Assembly (NCBI RefSeq): GCF_024810105.1
Contig: NZ_JANUDX010000011.1
Location: 1-64,000, forward strand
Length of the DNA stretch: 64,000 nt
Direction: 5' to 3'
Source: Stenotrophomonas sp. BIGb0135
Lineage (GTDB): Bacteria > Pseudomonadota > Gammaproteobacteria > Xanthomonadales > Xanthomonadaceae
Below, in pieces: positions 49,628 through 58,502 of this stretch. The position numbers and the translations under genes are program-made. The first letter of the stretch is position 1, and every line of letters begins with the position of its first letter. The notes below the pieces were generated by a model. That model saw nothing but the letters and a program-made list of their open reading frames with translations, was not told where the DNA came from and searched no databases.

Positions 49628-51571
49628 CTATTTCACCTTGCGCTCTTCCACCAGCGACGCCACCACCGACGGATCGGCCAGGGTCGAGGTGTCGCCCAGC
49701 TGGTCCGGCGCGTTCTCGGCGATCTTGCGCAGGATGCGGCGCATGATCTTGCCCGACCGCGTCTTGGGCAGGCCCGGCGCCCACTGCAGGTGGTCGGGCG
49801 CGGCGATCGGGCCGATCTCCTTGCGCACCCAGGCGATCAGTTCCTTGTGCAGTTCCTCGCTGGGGGTCTCGTCGGCAATCAGGGTGACATAGGCATAGAT
49901 GCCTTGGCCCTTGATGTCGTGCGGGAAGCCGACCACGGCGGCCTCGGCCACCTTCGGGTGCGAGACCAGGGCGCTTTCCACTTCGGCGGTGCCGATGCGG
50001 TGGCCGGACACGTTGATCACATCGTCCACGCGGCCGGTGATCCAGTAGTAGCCGTCCTCATCGCGACGGCAGCCGTCACCGGTGAAGTAGCTGCCCGGGT
50101 AGGTGCGGAAGTAGGTGTCGATGAAGCGCTGGTGGTCGCCGTAGACGCTGCGCATCTGGCCCGGCCACGAATCACGGATGATCAGGTTGCCCTCGGTGGG
50201 GCCGTCCTGGATCTCGCCCTCGGCGTTGACCAGCGCCGGCTGCACGCCAAAGAAGGGCAGGGTGGCCGACCCGGGCTTGAGGTCGACCGCGCCCGGCAGC
50301 GGGGAAATCAGGATGCCGCCGGTTTCGGTCTGCCACCAGGTGTCCACGATCGGGCAGCGGCTGTCGCCCACCACGTCGTAATACCAGCGCCAGGCCTCGG
50401 GATTGATCGGCTCGCCCACGCTGCCCAGCAGGCGCAGCGAGGCGCGCGAGGTGCGCTTGACCGGGGCATCGCCTTCGCGCATCAACGCGCGGATCGCGGT
50501 CGGGGCGGTGTAGAAGATGCTCACCTGGTGCTTGTCGATCACCTCCCAGAACCGCGAGGTGGTCGGGAAGTTCGGCACGCCTTCGAACATCAGCGAGGTC
50601 GCGCCGTTGGCCAGCGGCCCGTACACGATGTAGCTGTGGCCGGTGACCCAGCCCACGTCGGCGGTGCACCAGTAGATGTCGTCCTCGCGCAGGTCGAACA
50701 CCGCCTCATGGGTGTAGGCGGCGTACAGCAGGTAGCCGCCGGTGGTGTGCAGCACGCCCTTGGGCTTGCCGGTGGACCCGGAGGTATACAGGATGAACAG
50801 CGGGTCTTCGGCGTTCATCCGCTCCGGTTCGCACTGCGCCGGCTGCGGGTCCACCACGTCGTGGAACCAGCGGTCGCGCGGGGCCTGCATGTCCACCGCA
50901 CCGCCGGTGTGGCGCACCACCAGTACCGTTTCCACGGTGGTGGTGCCGGGCAGTTTCAGCGCGGCGTCGACGTTGGCCTTGAGCGGCACCTTGCGACCAC
51001 CGCGCAGGCCTTCGTCGGCGGTGATGATCAGCTTGCTGCCGCAGTCGATCACCCGGTCGGCGATCGAGTTGGGCGCGAAGCCACCGAACACCACCGAGTG
51101 CACCGCACCGATGCGCGCGCAGGCGAGCATGGCCACGGCTGCATCGACGATCATCGGCAGGTAGATGGTGACCCGGTCGCCCTTCTTGACCCCCAGGCTG
51201 CGCAGCGCATTGCCGAGCCGGCACACGCGCTCATACAACTGCCGATAGGTGACGCCCTGCGCGGGCGCATCCGGGCTGTCCGGTTCGAACAGCAGGGCGA
51301 CCTTGTCGCCGCGCGTGTCCAGCTGCCGGTCCAGGCAGTTGACGCTGGCGTTGAGTTCGCCGTCTTCGAACCACTTGATGCGGAAATCGTCGAGGTCGTA
51401 GCTGACGTTCTTGATCGTGGTCGGCTTCTTGAACCACTGCAGGCGCTCGGCGGCCTTGCCCCAGAAAGCATCCGGGTGCTCCACCGACTCGCGGTAGAGC
51501 GCTTCATACGTGTTCTTGTCAATGCGCGCCTTGGCGGAGAAATCCGCCTTGACGGGGTAAAGATCGGCCAT
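49628..51571 (-). CDS. acs: Acetyl-CoA synthetase
   Basis: A 647-residue AMP-forming enzyme that turns acetate, ATP and CoA into acetyl-CoA, allowing growth on acetate. Family features are the AMP-binding P-loop [12 protein letters not shown], the acyl-pocket region [10 protein letters not shown], the hinge motif [18 protein letters not shown], and the C-terminal [17 protein letters not shown]. The Lys in SGK is the residue that acetylation switches off in homologues. The length fits Acs exactly from the ATG at 51571, which has GAGGG before it. CrbS/CrbR nearby and a divergent porin and MHS transporter indicate a carboxylate-use cluster. Confidence 0.97.
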   Translation of the reverse strand: MADLYPVKADFSAKARIDKNTYEALYRESVEHPDAFWGKAAERLQWFKKPTTIKNVSYDLDDFRIKWFEDGELNASVNCLDRQLDTRGDKVALLFEPDSPDAPAQGVTYRQLYERVCRLGNALRSLGVKKGDRVTIYLPMIVDAAVAMLACARIGAVHSVVFGGFAPNSIADRVIDCGSKLIITADEGLRGGRKVPLKANVDAALKLPGTTTVETVLVVRHTGGAVDMQAPRDRWFHDVVDPQPAQCEPERMNAEDPLFILYTSGSTGKPKGVLHTTGGYLLYAAYTHEAVFDLREDDIYWCTADVGWVTGHSYIVYGPLANGATSLMFEGVPNFPTTSRFWEVIDKHQVSIFYTAPTAIRALMREGDAPVKRTSRASLRLLGSVGEPINPEAWRWYYDVVGDSRCPIVDTWWQTETGGILISPLPGAVDLKPGSATLPFFGVQPALVNAEGEIQDGPTEGNLIIRDSWPGQMRSVYGDHQRFIDTYFRTYPGSYFTGDGCRRDEDGYYWITGRVDDVINVSGHRIGTAEVESALVSHPKVAEAAVVGFPHDIKGQGIYAYVTLIADETPSEELHKELIAWVRKEIGPIAAPDHLQWAPGLPKTRSGKIMRRILRKIAENAPDQLGDTSTLADPSVVASLVEERKVK

Positions 51572-52008
51572 GGCACCCTCACTTGCACTAGGACTTGGGT
51601 TGTGCGATCGCAGCATAACCCGCGACCCTTCCCCCTCAGTTTGCCGCATCCACCCTCCTTCGCGTTGCCTGGGTGGTTAGACCTTGGTCGAACGCGGGAG
51701 ACCCCGGGCAGGGCGCGACGCCGGGCGTGCGGCAGGGCGGCCACGACCGACGGTCGACGGGTACGCGGCGCGTTTGCGGCGGCGGTGCGTTGGTGTGGCC
51801 TCGTCTGCGGGTGAAAGCGTACTGGCCAACCGTCGGAACCTGCCCGGGTGTCGGCGGCACCTGCCGTTCGCCCGTGGCGCCCGGGTCGTGCTCGCCCGGT
51901 GGGCGAGTACGACTAATGGCCAATAGCCGCTGCCGGTGGCACAGCCGCACTGTCGGCTCGACCGTGCCCAGCGCGGCGTTCGCATTGCCACCCGGGAGAG
52001 AGGGCAAC
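51572..52008. other. 437-bp divergent control region between acs and the porin gene
   Basis: No gene is visible. It must hold the promoters of acs (minus) and the porin (plus). A minus-strand GGTTATGCT near 51615 could be the acs -10 box. An imperfect REP-like palindrome (GGCCACGACC-GAC-GGTCGAC) lies at about 51737-51757, and a small hairpin CTCGCCC-GGT-GGGCGAG at about 51892-51908. I could not define a CrbR site. Confidence 0.45.
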
Positions 52009-53436
52009 ATGAGCCACCGTTTACTGAAGACGACACGCCGGCCGTTGGCGGCCGCCCTGTTCGTTGCATTGATCGCGCCAGGCGTGGCGTTCGCCGACAC
52101 CGCCAAAGAAAAGGCGCTCGAAGCGCGCATCGCCGAGCTGGAGCGCCAGGTGCAGATGCTGGTCAACACCAGCCAGCAGCAACAGACCCAGATCAGCCAG
52201 GCCCAGACCGATGTCACCGCGGTCAAGACCGTGCAGGCCCAGCAGCCGGTGGCCGCGCAGGTGCCGGCAGGCAAGCAGCCGATCCAGGTCACCACCATCA
52301 CCCCGGGCGCCGCGCCGGGCACCACGGTCAAGATCGGTGGCTTCATCAAGGCCGACTTCCTCGCCACCCAGACCAGCGATGGCCAGTTGGCCGACGATGC
52401 CACCGGCCGTGCGCTGTACCTGCCCGGGCAGACCCCGGTCGCCGGGGCCGGCGGCAGCGGCAAGCGCTCGGACGTGGACTACAACGCCCACGCCAAGTTC
52501 TCGCGCTTCAACCTGGGTATCGACAACGTGAGCGATGCCGGCAACAAGGCCGGTGCGTTCTTCGAGATGGACTTCTTCGGCAACTCGCTGGGCAACCAGA
52601 CCGCCACCAACACCTACGGCGTCACCCTGCGGCATGCCTACATGTACTGGAACAACTGGCTCGCCGGCCAGACCTGGTCCAACTTCATGGACGCGGCCTC
52701 GCTGCCGGAAGCGGCCGATTTCGTCGGTCCCACCGACGGCGTGCTGTTCGTGCGCCAGGCGCAGATCCGCTATACCCAGGGCGGCTTCAGCGTCGCGCTG
52801 GAAAACCCGGAAACCACCCTGCTCACCGGCACCCGCAACCCGATCACCGGGGCGTGGACCAACGTGGCCAGCAACTCCGACCGCGGCGCGCTGCCCGACC
52901 TGACCCTGCGTTACGGCTGGAAGGGCGATTGGGGCACCTTCGGCGTCGGTGCGGTGGTGCGCCAGCTCAAGGTGGACAACCAGGCCACCGGCGCCGACGC
53001 GGACAAGATCGGCGGCGGCCTGACCCTGGGCGGCAAGTGGGTGATGGGCAGCACCGATACCCTGCACTACCAGATCAGCGGCGGCGAAGGCATCGCCCGT
53101 TACGTCGGCCTCGGCGTCACCGCCGATACCGCCTATGACGTGGCCCGCGACGAGCTCAACCCGACCGGCGTGCTGGCCGGCTACGTCGGCTGGCGCCACG
53201 CCTTCACCCCGAAGCTGCGCACCAACCTGATCTACGCGCGCAGCGACTACGACAACGACGGCAGCCTGGGCCCACTGGTCACCAAGAGCGTGCAGAGCAT
53301 CCGCGGCAACATCTTCTACACCCCGATGCCCAAGGTCGATATCGGCGCCGAATACATGTACGGCGTGCGCGAGATCGAGGACGGGCGCAAGGGCGACATC
53401 AACCGCCTGCAGTTCACCACGAAATACAGTTTCTAA
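52009..53436 (+). CDS. DcaP-like outer-membrane porin
   Basis: A 475-residue outer-membrane protein. The signal peptide (about 1-29, APGVAFA) precedes a coiled-coil segment (KEKALEARIAELERQVQMLV to about residue 75, Gln-rich). The barrel begins near TVKIGGFIKADFLA and ends NRLQFTTKYSF, with the C-terminal Phe typical of barrels. An N-terminal coiled coil plus this barrel matches DcaP-type trimeric channels, which take up dicarboxylates and related acids in Acinetobacter. GGGAGAGAGGG lies before the ATG. The neighbouring MHS transporter and divergent acs suggest uptake of small organic acids. Confidence 0.85.
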   Translation: MSHRLLKTTRRPLAAALFVALIAPGVAFADTAKEKALEARIAELERQVQMLVNTSQQQQTQISQAQTDVTAVKTVQAQQPVAAQVPAGKQPIQVTTITPGAAPGTTVKIGGFIKADFLATQTSDGQLADDATGRALYLPGQTPVAGAGGSGKRSDVDYNAHAKFSRFNLGIDNVSDAGNKAGAFFEMDFFGNSLGNQTATNTYGVTLRHAYMYWNNWLAGQTWSNFMDAASLPEAADFVGPTDGVLFVRQAQIRYTQGGFSVALENPETTLLTGTRNPITGAWTNVASNSDRGALPDLTLRYGWKGDWGTFGVGAVVRQLKVDNQATGADADKIGGGLTLGGKWVMGSTDTLHYQISGGEGIARYVGLGVTADTAYDVARDELNPTGVLAGYVGWRHAFTPKLRTNLIYARSDYDNDGSLGPLVTKSVQSIRGNIFYTPMPKVDIGAEYMYGVREIEDGRKGDINRLQFTTKYSF

Positions 53437-53438
53437 AT

Positions 53439-53463
53439 GAGTGCCGACCCACGGTCGGCACCT
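53439..53463. repeat. SMAG-like REP palindrome
   Basis: GAGTGCCGACC-CAC-GGTCGGCACCT lies between the porin stop and the MHS transporter start, matching the GTAGTGCCGACC variant of SMAG repeats. Confidence 0.7.
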
Positions 53464-53497
53464 GCCAACAACGATTGCTTCGGAGGGGAAGCGTCCC

Positions 53498-55153
53498 ATG
53501 TCAACAACACCTGCACCGGCGAAAGCCCAACTTACCCAGGGACACAAGAAGGTCATCTTCGCGTCCAGCCTGGGTACCGTCTTCGAGTGGTACGACTTCT
53601 TCCTGTATGGCTCGCTCGCGGCGATCATCGCCAAGCAGTTCTTCAGTGGCGTCAACGAAACCACGGGCATGATCTTCGCCCTGCTGGCCTTCGCCGCCGG
53701 CTTCTTCGTGCGCCCGTTCGGCGCGGCGTTCTTCGGTAGCCTCGGCGACCGCATCGGCCGCAAGTACACCTTCCTGGTCACGATCCTGATCATGGGCATC
53801 TCGACCTTCCTGGTCGGCGTGCTGCCCAACTACGCCTCGATCGGCTTTGCCGCCCCGGTGATCCTGATCATCCTGCGCCTGGCCCAGGGCCTGGCGATGG
53901 GCGGCGAGTACGGTGGCGCGGCCACCTACGTGGCCGAGCATGCCCCGGTCGACAAGCGTGGCCTGTACACCAGCTTCATCCAGTGCACCGCGACGCTGGG
54001 CCTGTTCATGTCGCTGCTGATCATCCTCGCCTGCCGCTATTTCCTCGGCAACGAGGCCTTCGAAGCCTGGGGCTGGCGCATTCCGTTCCTGGTCTCCATC
54101 GTGCTGCTCGGCGTCTCGGTGTGGATCCGCCTGCAGCTGAGCGAATCGCCGCTGTTCCAGCAGATGAAGGCCGAAGGCAAGGGCTCCAAGACCCCGTTCC
54201 GTGACAGCCTCAAGGACGGCAACCTCAAGCTGATGCTGCTGGTGCTGCTGGGTGCCGCCGCTGGCCAGGCCGTGGTCTGGTACGGCGGTCAGTTCTACGC
54301 GCTGTTCTTCCTGAGCAGCATGCTCAAGGTCGATGCCACCACCTCCTACCTGCTGATCGCCGCCGCCCTTGCGCTGGGCGTGCCGTTCTTCATCTTCTTC
54401 GGCTGGCTGTCCGACCGCATCGGCCGCAAGAAGATCATCCTGGCCGGCTGCCTGCTCGCGGCCGTCACCTACATCCCGATCTTCAAGGGCCTGACCCACT
54501 TCGCCAACCCGGCCATCGAAGAAGCCCGCTCCAGTTCGCCGGCGCTGGTGGTGGCCGACCCGAACACCTGCTCGTTCCAGTTCGATCCGGTCGGCATGCG
54601 CAAGTTCACCAGCTCCTGCGACGTGGCCACCGCGGCCCTGACCAAGGCCGGCGTGCCGTATGAGGTCAAGCCGGCCGCCGCCGGTACCCTGGCCATCGTC
54701 AACGTGGGCAGTGCCAGCGTCACCTCCTACGAGGCGGCCGGGCTCACCAAGGAAGACGGCAAGGCCAAGGCCGATGCGTTCGGCGCCGAACTGAAGACCG
54801 CACTCACCGCCGCCGGTTACCCGGCCAAGGCCGACAACGCGCGCATCAACATCCCCGGCACGATCTTCATGCTGTGGCTGCTGGTGCTGTACGTGACCAT
54901 GGTCTACGGCCCGATCGCCGCCTACCTGGTCGAACTGTTCCCGACCCGCATCCGCTACACCTCGATGTCGCTGCCGTACCACATCGGCAACGGCTGGTTC
55001 GGTGGCTTCCTGCCGGCGATTTCCTTCGCGCTGGTGGCCGGCACCGGCAACCTCTACTACGGCCTGTGGTACCCGATCATCATCGCGTTGATGACGGTCG
55101 TGGTCGGTGGCCTGTTCCTGCGCGAGACGCGCGGGGTGGACATCACCAAGTAA
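53498..55153 (+). CDS. MFS transporter, metabolite:H+ symporter (MHS) family
   Basis: A 551-residue 12-helix transporter. The opening SLGTVFEWYDFFLYGSLA, the loop motif GDRIGRKYTFL, the RLAQGLAMGGEYGGA segment and its repeat SDRIGRKK are MHS-family hallmarks (relatives: ProP, KgtP, ShiA). Between the second-half helices (about residues 335-455) there is an unusual roughly 110-residue extra domain with two Cys (NTCSFQF and SSCDV), predicted to face the periplasm. CGGAGGGG precedes the ATG. It is 61 bases after the porin gene, so the two probably form an uptake pair under the same control. The substrate is inferred to be a small carboxylate. Confidence 0.9.
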   Translation: MSTTPAPAKAQLTQGHKKVIFASSLGTVFEWYDFFLYGSLAAIIAKQFFSGVNETTGMIFALLAFAAGFFVRPFGAAFFGSLGDRIGRKYTFLVTILIMGISTFLVGVLPNYASIGFAAPVILIILRLAQGLAMGGEYGGAATYVAEHAPVDKRGLYTSFIQCTATLGLFMSLLIILACRYFLGNEAFEAWGWRIPFLVSIVLLGVSVWIRLQLSESPLFQQMKAEGKGSKTPFRDSLKDGNLKLMLLVLLGAAAGQAVVWYGGQFYALFFLSSMLKVDATTSYLLIAAALALGVPFFIFFGWLSDRIGRKKIILAGCLLAAVTYIPIFKGLTHFANPAIEEARSSSPALVVADPNTCSFQFDPVGMRKFTSSCDVATAALTKAGVPYEVKPAAAGTLAIVNVGSASVTSYEAAGLTKEDGKAKADAFGAELKTALTAAGYPAKADNARINIPGTIFMLWLLVLYVTMVYGPIAAYLVELFPTRIRYTSMSLPYHIGNGWFGGFLPAISFALVAGTGNLYYGLWYPIIIALMTVVVGGLFLRETRGVDITK

Positions 55154-55177
55154 CGGTGCACCACACGGTATGAAACA

Positions 55178-55206
55178 GGGGCCGCGATGCAGATCGCGGC
55201 CCTTTT
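55178..55206 (+). terminator. Terminator after the MHS transporter
   Basis: GGGCCGCGAT pairs with ATCGCGGCCC over a 4-base loop, followed by TTTT. Confidence 0.88.
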
Positions 55207-55214
55207 CATTCCCG

Positions 55215-55239
55215 CAGTGCCGGCCGTTGGCCGGCAACC
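55215..55239. repeat. SMAG-like REP palindrome
   Basis: AGTGCCGGCC-GTT-GGCCGGCA follows the terminator, in the gap before the aldehyde dehydrogenase gene. Confidence 0.65.
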
Positions 55240-55313
55240 AGGCGACCCCATCCGGCGGTGCAGGACGTCCCCGCCCAGCGGCCGGCACGACCGCCCATCA
55301 CACCCCCTGCCGC

Positions 55314-55319
55314 TATAGT
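55314..55319 (+). promoter_or_regulatory. -10 box of the aldehyde dehydrogenase gene, predicts a leaderless mRNA
   Basis: TATAGT is followed by six bases and then the ATG at 55326, so transcription should begin at the start codon. No Shine-Dalgarno sequence is present. Confidence 0.5.
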
Positions 55320-55325
55320 CGCCGC

Positions 55326-56741
55326 ATGAGCGAAGCCCACACCGATCCCGCCGCGCTACCCGCGATCCTGCACAGCCTGCGCAGCGCGTGGCAGGCCCAG
55401 CGCCCGTCGCTGGACCAGCGCCGCGGCGACCTGCAGCGCCTGCGCGCCGCGCTGAAGGCACGGTTGCCGCAGATGGCCGAGGCCATCTCGGCCGACTTCG
55501 GCCACCGTTCCACCCACGAATCGCTGATCGCCGACGGCATGACCGTGCTCGGCGATATCGACCACCTGTGCAGCCACCTGCGCCGCTGGATGCGGCCGCG
55601 CCGGGTCGGTGTCGGCTGGCGGTTCTGGCCGGCGCGCGCGCAGACCCGCGCGGTGCCGCTGGGCGTGGTCGCGGTGATCTCGCCCTGGAACTACCCGGTC
55701 AACCTCGCGCTGATCCCGCTGGCCACCGCGATCGCCGCCGGCAACCACGTCATCCTCAAGCCGTCCGAGCACACCCCGCGCACCAGCGCCTTCCTGCAGG
55801 CGCTGCTGGCCGAGGTGTTTCCGCGCGACCGCGTGGCGGTGGTGCAGGGCGACGCCGCGCTGGCCAGCGCGCTGGCCGGCTCGCCGTTGGACCACCTGGT
55901 GTTCACCGGCTCCACCACGGTGGGCCGCAAGGTGATGGCCGCCGCGGCCGAGCACCTCACCCCGTTGACCCTGGAGCTGGGCGGCAAGTCGCCGGCCATC
56001 GTCTGCAGCGACTACCCCCTGGACAAGGCCGCCGCACGCCTGGCCACCGGCAAGTGGTTCAACGCCGGCCAGACCTGCATCGCGCCGGATTACGTCCTGA
56101 TCGATGGCGCCCGCCAGCGCGAACTGGTGCAGCAGCTGCAGACCCAGGTGCGCGCGCGTTACGGCGATTTCAGCGATGCGTCGGACTACACCCGGATCAT
56201 CCATGAAGGCCAGTACCAGCGGCTGCGTGGCTACCTCGACCAGGCCCGCGCGCGCGGCGTGCCGGTGATCGAACTGGCCAACGTGGATCCCGAGCGCGCG
56301 CGCCGCGAGCGCCTGATCGTGCCGACCATCGTGCTCGATCCGCCGGCCGACCTGGACCTGATGCGCGAGGAGATCTTCGGTCCGATCCTGCCGGTGTGCG
56401 CCTACCCGGACCTGGATGCGGCACTGGCCGAGGTGCAGGGCCGCGACCGGCCGCTGGCGTTGTACGTCTTCAGCCAGCAGCGCGAAAGCGTCGAGCGCGT
56501 GCTGGGCCAGGTGGTGGCCGGTGGCGTCACCGTCAACGACACCCTGCTGCATTTCGCCGTCAACGACCTGCCCTTCGGCGGGGTGGGGCCGAGCGGCATG
56601 GGCGCTTACCATGGCCGCGCCGGCTTCGATGGCCTGAGCAAGCAGCTGCCGATCCTGTGGCAGTCGCGCTGGGCCGCCAGCGACCTGCTCAAACCGCCGT
56701 ATTCGACGATCGCCGGGATGTTGAAGGCACTGCTGCGCTAG
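55326..56741 (+). CDS. calB: Aldehyde dehydrogenase, coniferyl-aldehyde type
   Basis: A 471-residue NAD(P)-dependent aldehyde dehydrogenase. It has the NWYPVN-like stretch ISPWNYPVN, the nucleotide-binding FTGSTTVGRKV, the catalytic Glu in LTLELGGKSP and the nucleophile Cys in FNAGQTCIAPDY. The short length and GVGPSGMGAYHGRAGFDGLS match coniferyl aldehyde dehydrogenases, also close to class 3 fatty aldehyde dehydrogenases. It oxidises aldehydes to acids; the true substrate is unproven. The start fits both the family and the promoter. Confidence 0.88.
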   Translation: MSEAHTDPAALPAILHSLRSAWQAQRPSLDQRRGDLQRLRAALKARLPQMAEAISADFGHRSTHESLIADGMTVLGDIDHLCSHLRRWMRPRRVGVGWRFWPARAQTRAVPLGVVAVISPWNYPVNLALIPLATAIAAGNHVILKPSEHTPRTSAFLQALLAEVFPRDRVAVVQGDAALASALAGSPLDHLVFTGSTTVGRKVMAAAAEHLTPLTLELGGKSPAIVCSDYPLDKAAARLATGKWFNAGQTCIAPDYVLIDGARQRELVQQLQTQVRARYGDFSDASDYTRIIHEGQYQRLRGYLDQARARGVPVIELANVDPERARRERLIVPTIVLDPPADLDLMREEIFGPILPVCAYPDLDAALAEVQGRDRPLALYVFSQQRESVERVLGQVVAGGVTVNDTLLHFAVNDLPFGGVGPSGMGAYHGRAGFDGLSKQLPILWQSRWAASDLLKPPYSTIAGMLKALLR

Positions 56742-56757
56742 CGGCAGCCAACCCCAA

Positions 56758-56783
56758 GGGTAGAGCCGAGCCATGCTCGGCTG
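56758..56783. repeat. SMAG REP palindrome
   Basis: GGGTAGAGCCGAGCC-ATG-CTCGGCTG, the same form as the repeats at 169-628, lies just after the aldehyde dehydrogenase gene. Confidence 0.85.
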
Positions 56784-56905
56784 CGCCTGGCACCGCCCAT
56801 GACCCCGCAAACCGCGTCGGATGCGCCAATGGCCCGCCTCTTCGGCTCACGCGACCACGCAACCACGTCCGGACCCGCCCGAATCAGCCCGACTGACAGG
56901 AACGA

Positions 56906-57241
56906 TCAGGATCCAGGCCGCGAGCGCCGCCCTTCGTGGAACCACGCATAGGCAGCAGCCTCCAGATCGCCTTCCTCCGCGACCACCGAGCCATCTTCGT
57001 CCAACAGCGTGTAGTGGCGCTGGTCGCCTCCCAGTGCGGCGCTGCCATCCAGTCCGAGCAGCAGCGTGTACATGGCATCGCTGACGAACACGTCGAGCAT
57101 GTCCCGCAACGCTTGCGCCTGCCCGGGTGACAGCGCCATGGACGCGATCCTTGCCGCGGACGCCGTGCCCGGGGTCCAGGCGGCGGCCAGCAGCTGCTCT
57201 TTCTCGGCGTACCAGTTGGCGACGAAGGTGTCTGCGTCCAT
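56906..57241 (-). CDS. Small hypothetical protein
   Basis: A 111-residue soluble protein that I do not recognise. It is acidic overall and probably helical, with an Ala/Leu-rich core (LSPGQAQALRDMLDVFVSDAMYTLLLGLDG) and a C-terminal half with strand-like stretches (HYTLLDEDGSVVAEEGDLEAAAYAWF). No signal peptide, membrane segment or catalytic motif is seen. Codon use is normal and the reading frame beats the overlapping ones in composition, so it is probably real. It is divergent from xthA. Confidence 0.65.
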   Translation of the reverse strand: MDADTFVANWYAEKEQLLAAAWTPGTASAARIASMALSPGQAQALRDMLDVFVSDAMYTLLLGLDGSAALGGDQRHYTLLDEDGSVVAEEGDLEAAAYAWFHEGRRSRPGS

Positions 57242-57293
57242 GGGGTCTGCGTGCGATGAGGGCCCACAGCCTAGCGTGGAACCAGGCCCCAGG

Positions 57294-57319
57294 GCTGCCG
57301 GCCAACGGCCGGCACGACC
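57294..57319. repeat. SMAG-like REP palindrome upstream of xthA
   Basis: GCTGCCGGCC-AAC-GGCCGGCACGACC sits just before the xthA -10 box, so it could affect the promoter. Confidence 0.65.
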
Positions 57320-57322
57320 CGG

Positions 57323-57328
57323 TAGAAT
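57323..57328 (+). promoter_or_regulatory. -10 box of xthA, predicts a leaderless mRNA
   Basis: TAGAAT is followed by seven bases and then the xthA ATG at 57336. No ribosome-binding site is seen. Confidence 0.45.
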
Positions 57329-57335
57329 GGCGCCC

Positions 57336-58103
57336 ATGAAAATCGCCTCCTGGAACGTCAATTCGCTCAACGTGCGCCTGCCGCACCTGGAACAGTGGCT
57401 CACCGCGTTCGCGCCGGACGTGGTCGGCATCCAGGAAACCAAGATGGAGGACCACAAGTTCCCCGACGCGGTGCTGGCCGGGCTGGGCTACCGCAGCGTG
57501 TTTGCCGGGCAGAAGACCTACAACGGCGTGGCGCTGCTCTCGCGCGAGCCGGCGCAGGAGGTGCAGATCGGCATCCCGGGCTTCGAGGACGAGCAGAAAC
57601 GCGTCATCGCCGGCACCGTCAACGGCGTGCGCATCATCAACCTCTACGTGGTCAACGGCCAGGACGTGGGCACCGACAAGTACGCCTACAAGCTGCGCTG
57701 GCTGGAGGCCGTGCACGCCTGGGTCGAGGCCGAGCTGGCCACGTACCCGGAGCTGGTGGTGATGGGCGACTTCAACATCGCCCCGGACGCGCGCGATGTG
57801 AATGACCCGCTGGTCTGGAACGAGAACCACATCCTGACCTCCACCGCCGAGCGTGGGGCGTTGAACAAGCTGCTGCAGCTGGGCCTGCACGACGCCTTCC
57901 GCCTGCACAGCGAGGAAGAAGGCATTTTCAGCTGGTGGGACTACCGCGCCGCCGGTTTCCGCCGCAACCTGGGCCTGCGCATCGACCTCACCCTGGTCTC
58001 GGATGCGCTCAAGGCCCGCGCCATCGCCTCGGGCATCGACCGTGAGCCACGCACCTGGGACCGCCCCAGCGACCACGCGCCGGCCTGGGTGCAGCTGGGG
58101 TGA
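57336..58103 (+). CDS. xthA: Exodeoxyribonuclease III
   Basis: A 255-residue AP endonuclease and 3' exonuclease for base excision repair. Family motifs are all present: MKIASWNVNSLNVRLPHL, GIQETKM with the metal-binding Glu, INLYVVNG, VMGDFNIAPDARDV with the catalytic Asp/Asn, the GLRIDLTLVS segment and SDHAP with the catalytic His. Confidence 0.97.
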   Translation: MKIASWNVNSLNVRLPHLEQWLTAFAPDVVGIQETKMEDHKFPDAVLAGLGYRSVFAGQKTYNGVALLSREPAQEVQIGIPGFEDEQKRVIAGTVNGVRIINLYVVNGQDVGTDKYAYKLRWLEAVHAWVEAELATYPELVVMGDFNIAPDARDVNDPLVWNENHILTSTAERGALNKLLQLGLHDAFRLHSEEEGIFSWWDYRAAGFRRNLGLRIDLTLVSDALKARAIASGIDREPRTWDRPSDHAPAWVQLG

Positions 58104-58108
58104 CAGAA

Positions 58109-58141
58109 ACGACAAGGCCCGGCAATGCCGGGCCCTGTCGT
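58109..58141. terminator. Hairpin between xthA and the GlsB-type gene
   Basis: A 15-bp near-perfect stem (ACGACAAGGCCCGGC / GCCGGGCCCTGTCGT) lies in the convergent gap. T runs are short on both sides, so termination strength is uncertain. Confidence 0.7.
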
Positions 58142-58160
58142 TGACTCCATCGCGCGTTGG

Positions 58161-58412
58161 TCAGCGGATGCTCTTGCGCGTAAACAGGTTCACGATGGCC
58201 AGCAGGATCACTGCGCCGATCAACGAGAACAGGAACGTGCGGATGGTGATCGCTTCGTTGATGCCGCCGCCGAACAGGAAACCGGCGATCAGTGCGCCGA
58301 CGATGCCGACCACGATGTTGAGGATGATGCCTTGCTGCGCGTCGCGTCGCATGATGATGCTGGCAAGCCAGCCCACGATGCCACCAACGATCAACCAGAT
58401 GATGATGCCCAT
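58161..58412 (-). CDS. GlsB/YeaQ/YmgE-family stress-response membrane protein
   Basis: An 83-residue protein made of three hydrophobic helices with glycine-rich turns (MGIIIWLIVGGIVGWLAS, then LNIVVGIVGALIAGFLFGGG, then LIGAVILLAIVNLF). This is the transglycosylase-associated/YeaQ family, often induced by envelope or acid stress; the molecular role is unknown. GGGAG precedes the ATG. Confidence 0.92.
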   Translation of the reverse strand: MGIIIWLIVGGIVGWLASIIMRRDAQQGIILNIVVGIVGALIAGFLFGGGINEAITIRTFLFSLIGAVILLAIVNLFTRKSIR

Positions 58413-58502
58413 AGTCTTGACTCCCAGGTGGTGTGAACGACCGCACCAGTTGACGGCAGCGCCCGTGAAATCACCGTGCAGCCGTCCTCACCGCGCGCAC
58501 GC

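Noticed and set aside
51569..51586. Sigma-54-like TGGCAC...TTGCA near the acs start codon
   Set aside because: The GG to GC spacing is 11 rather than 10, it points away from acs, and it overlaps the acs start codon.
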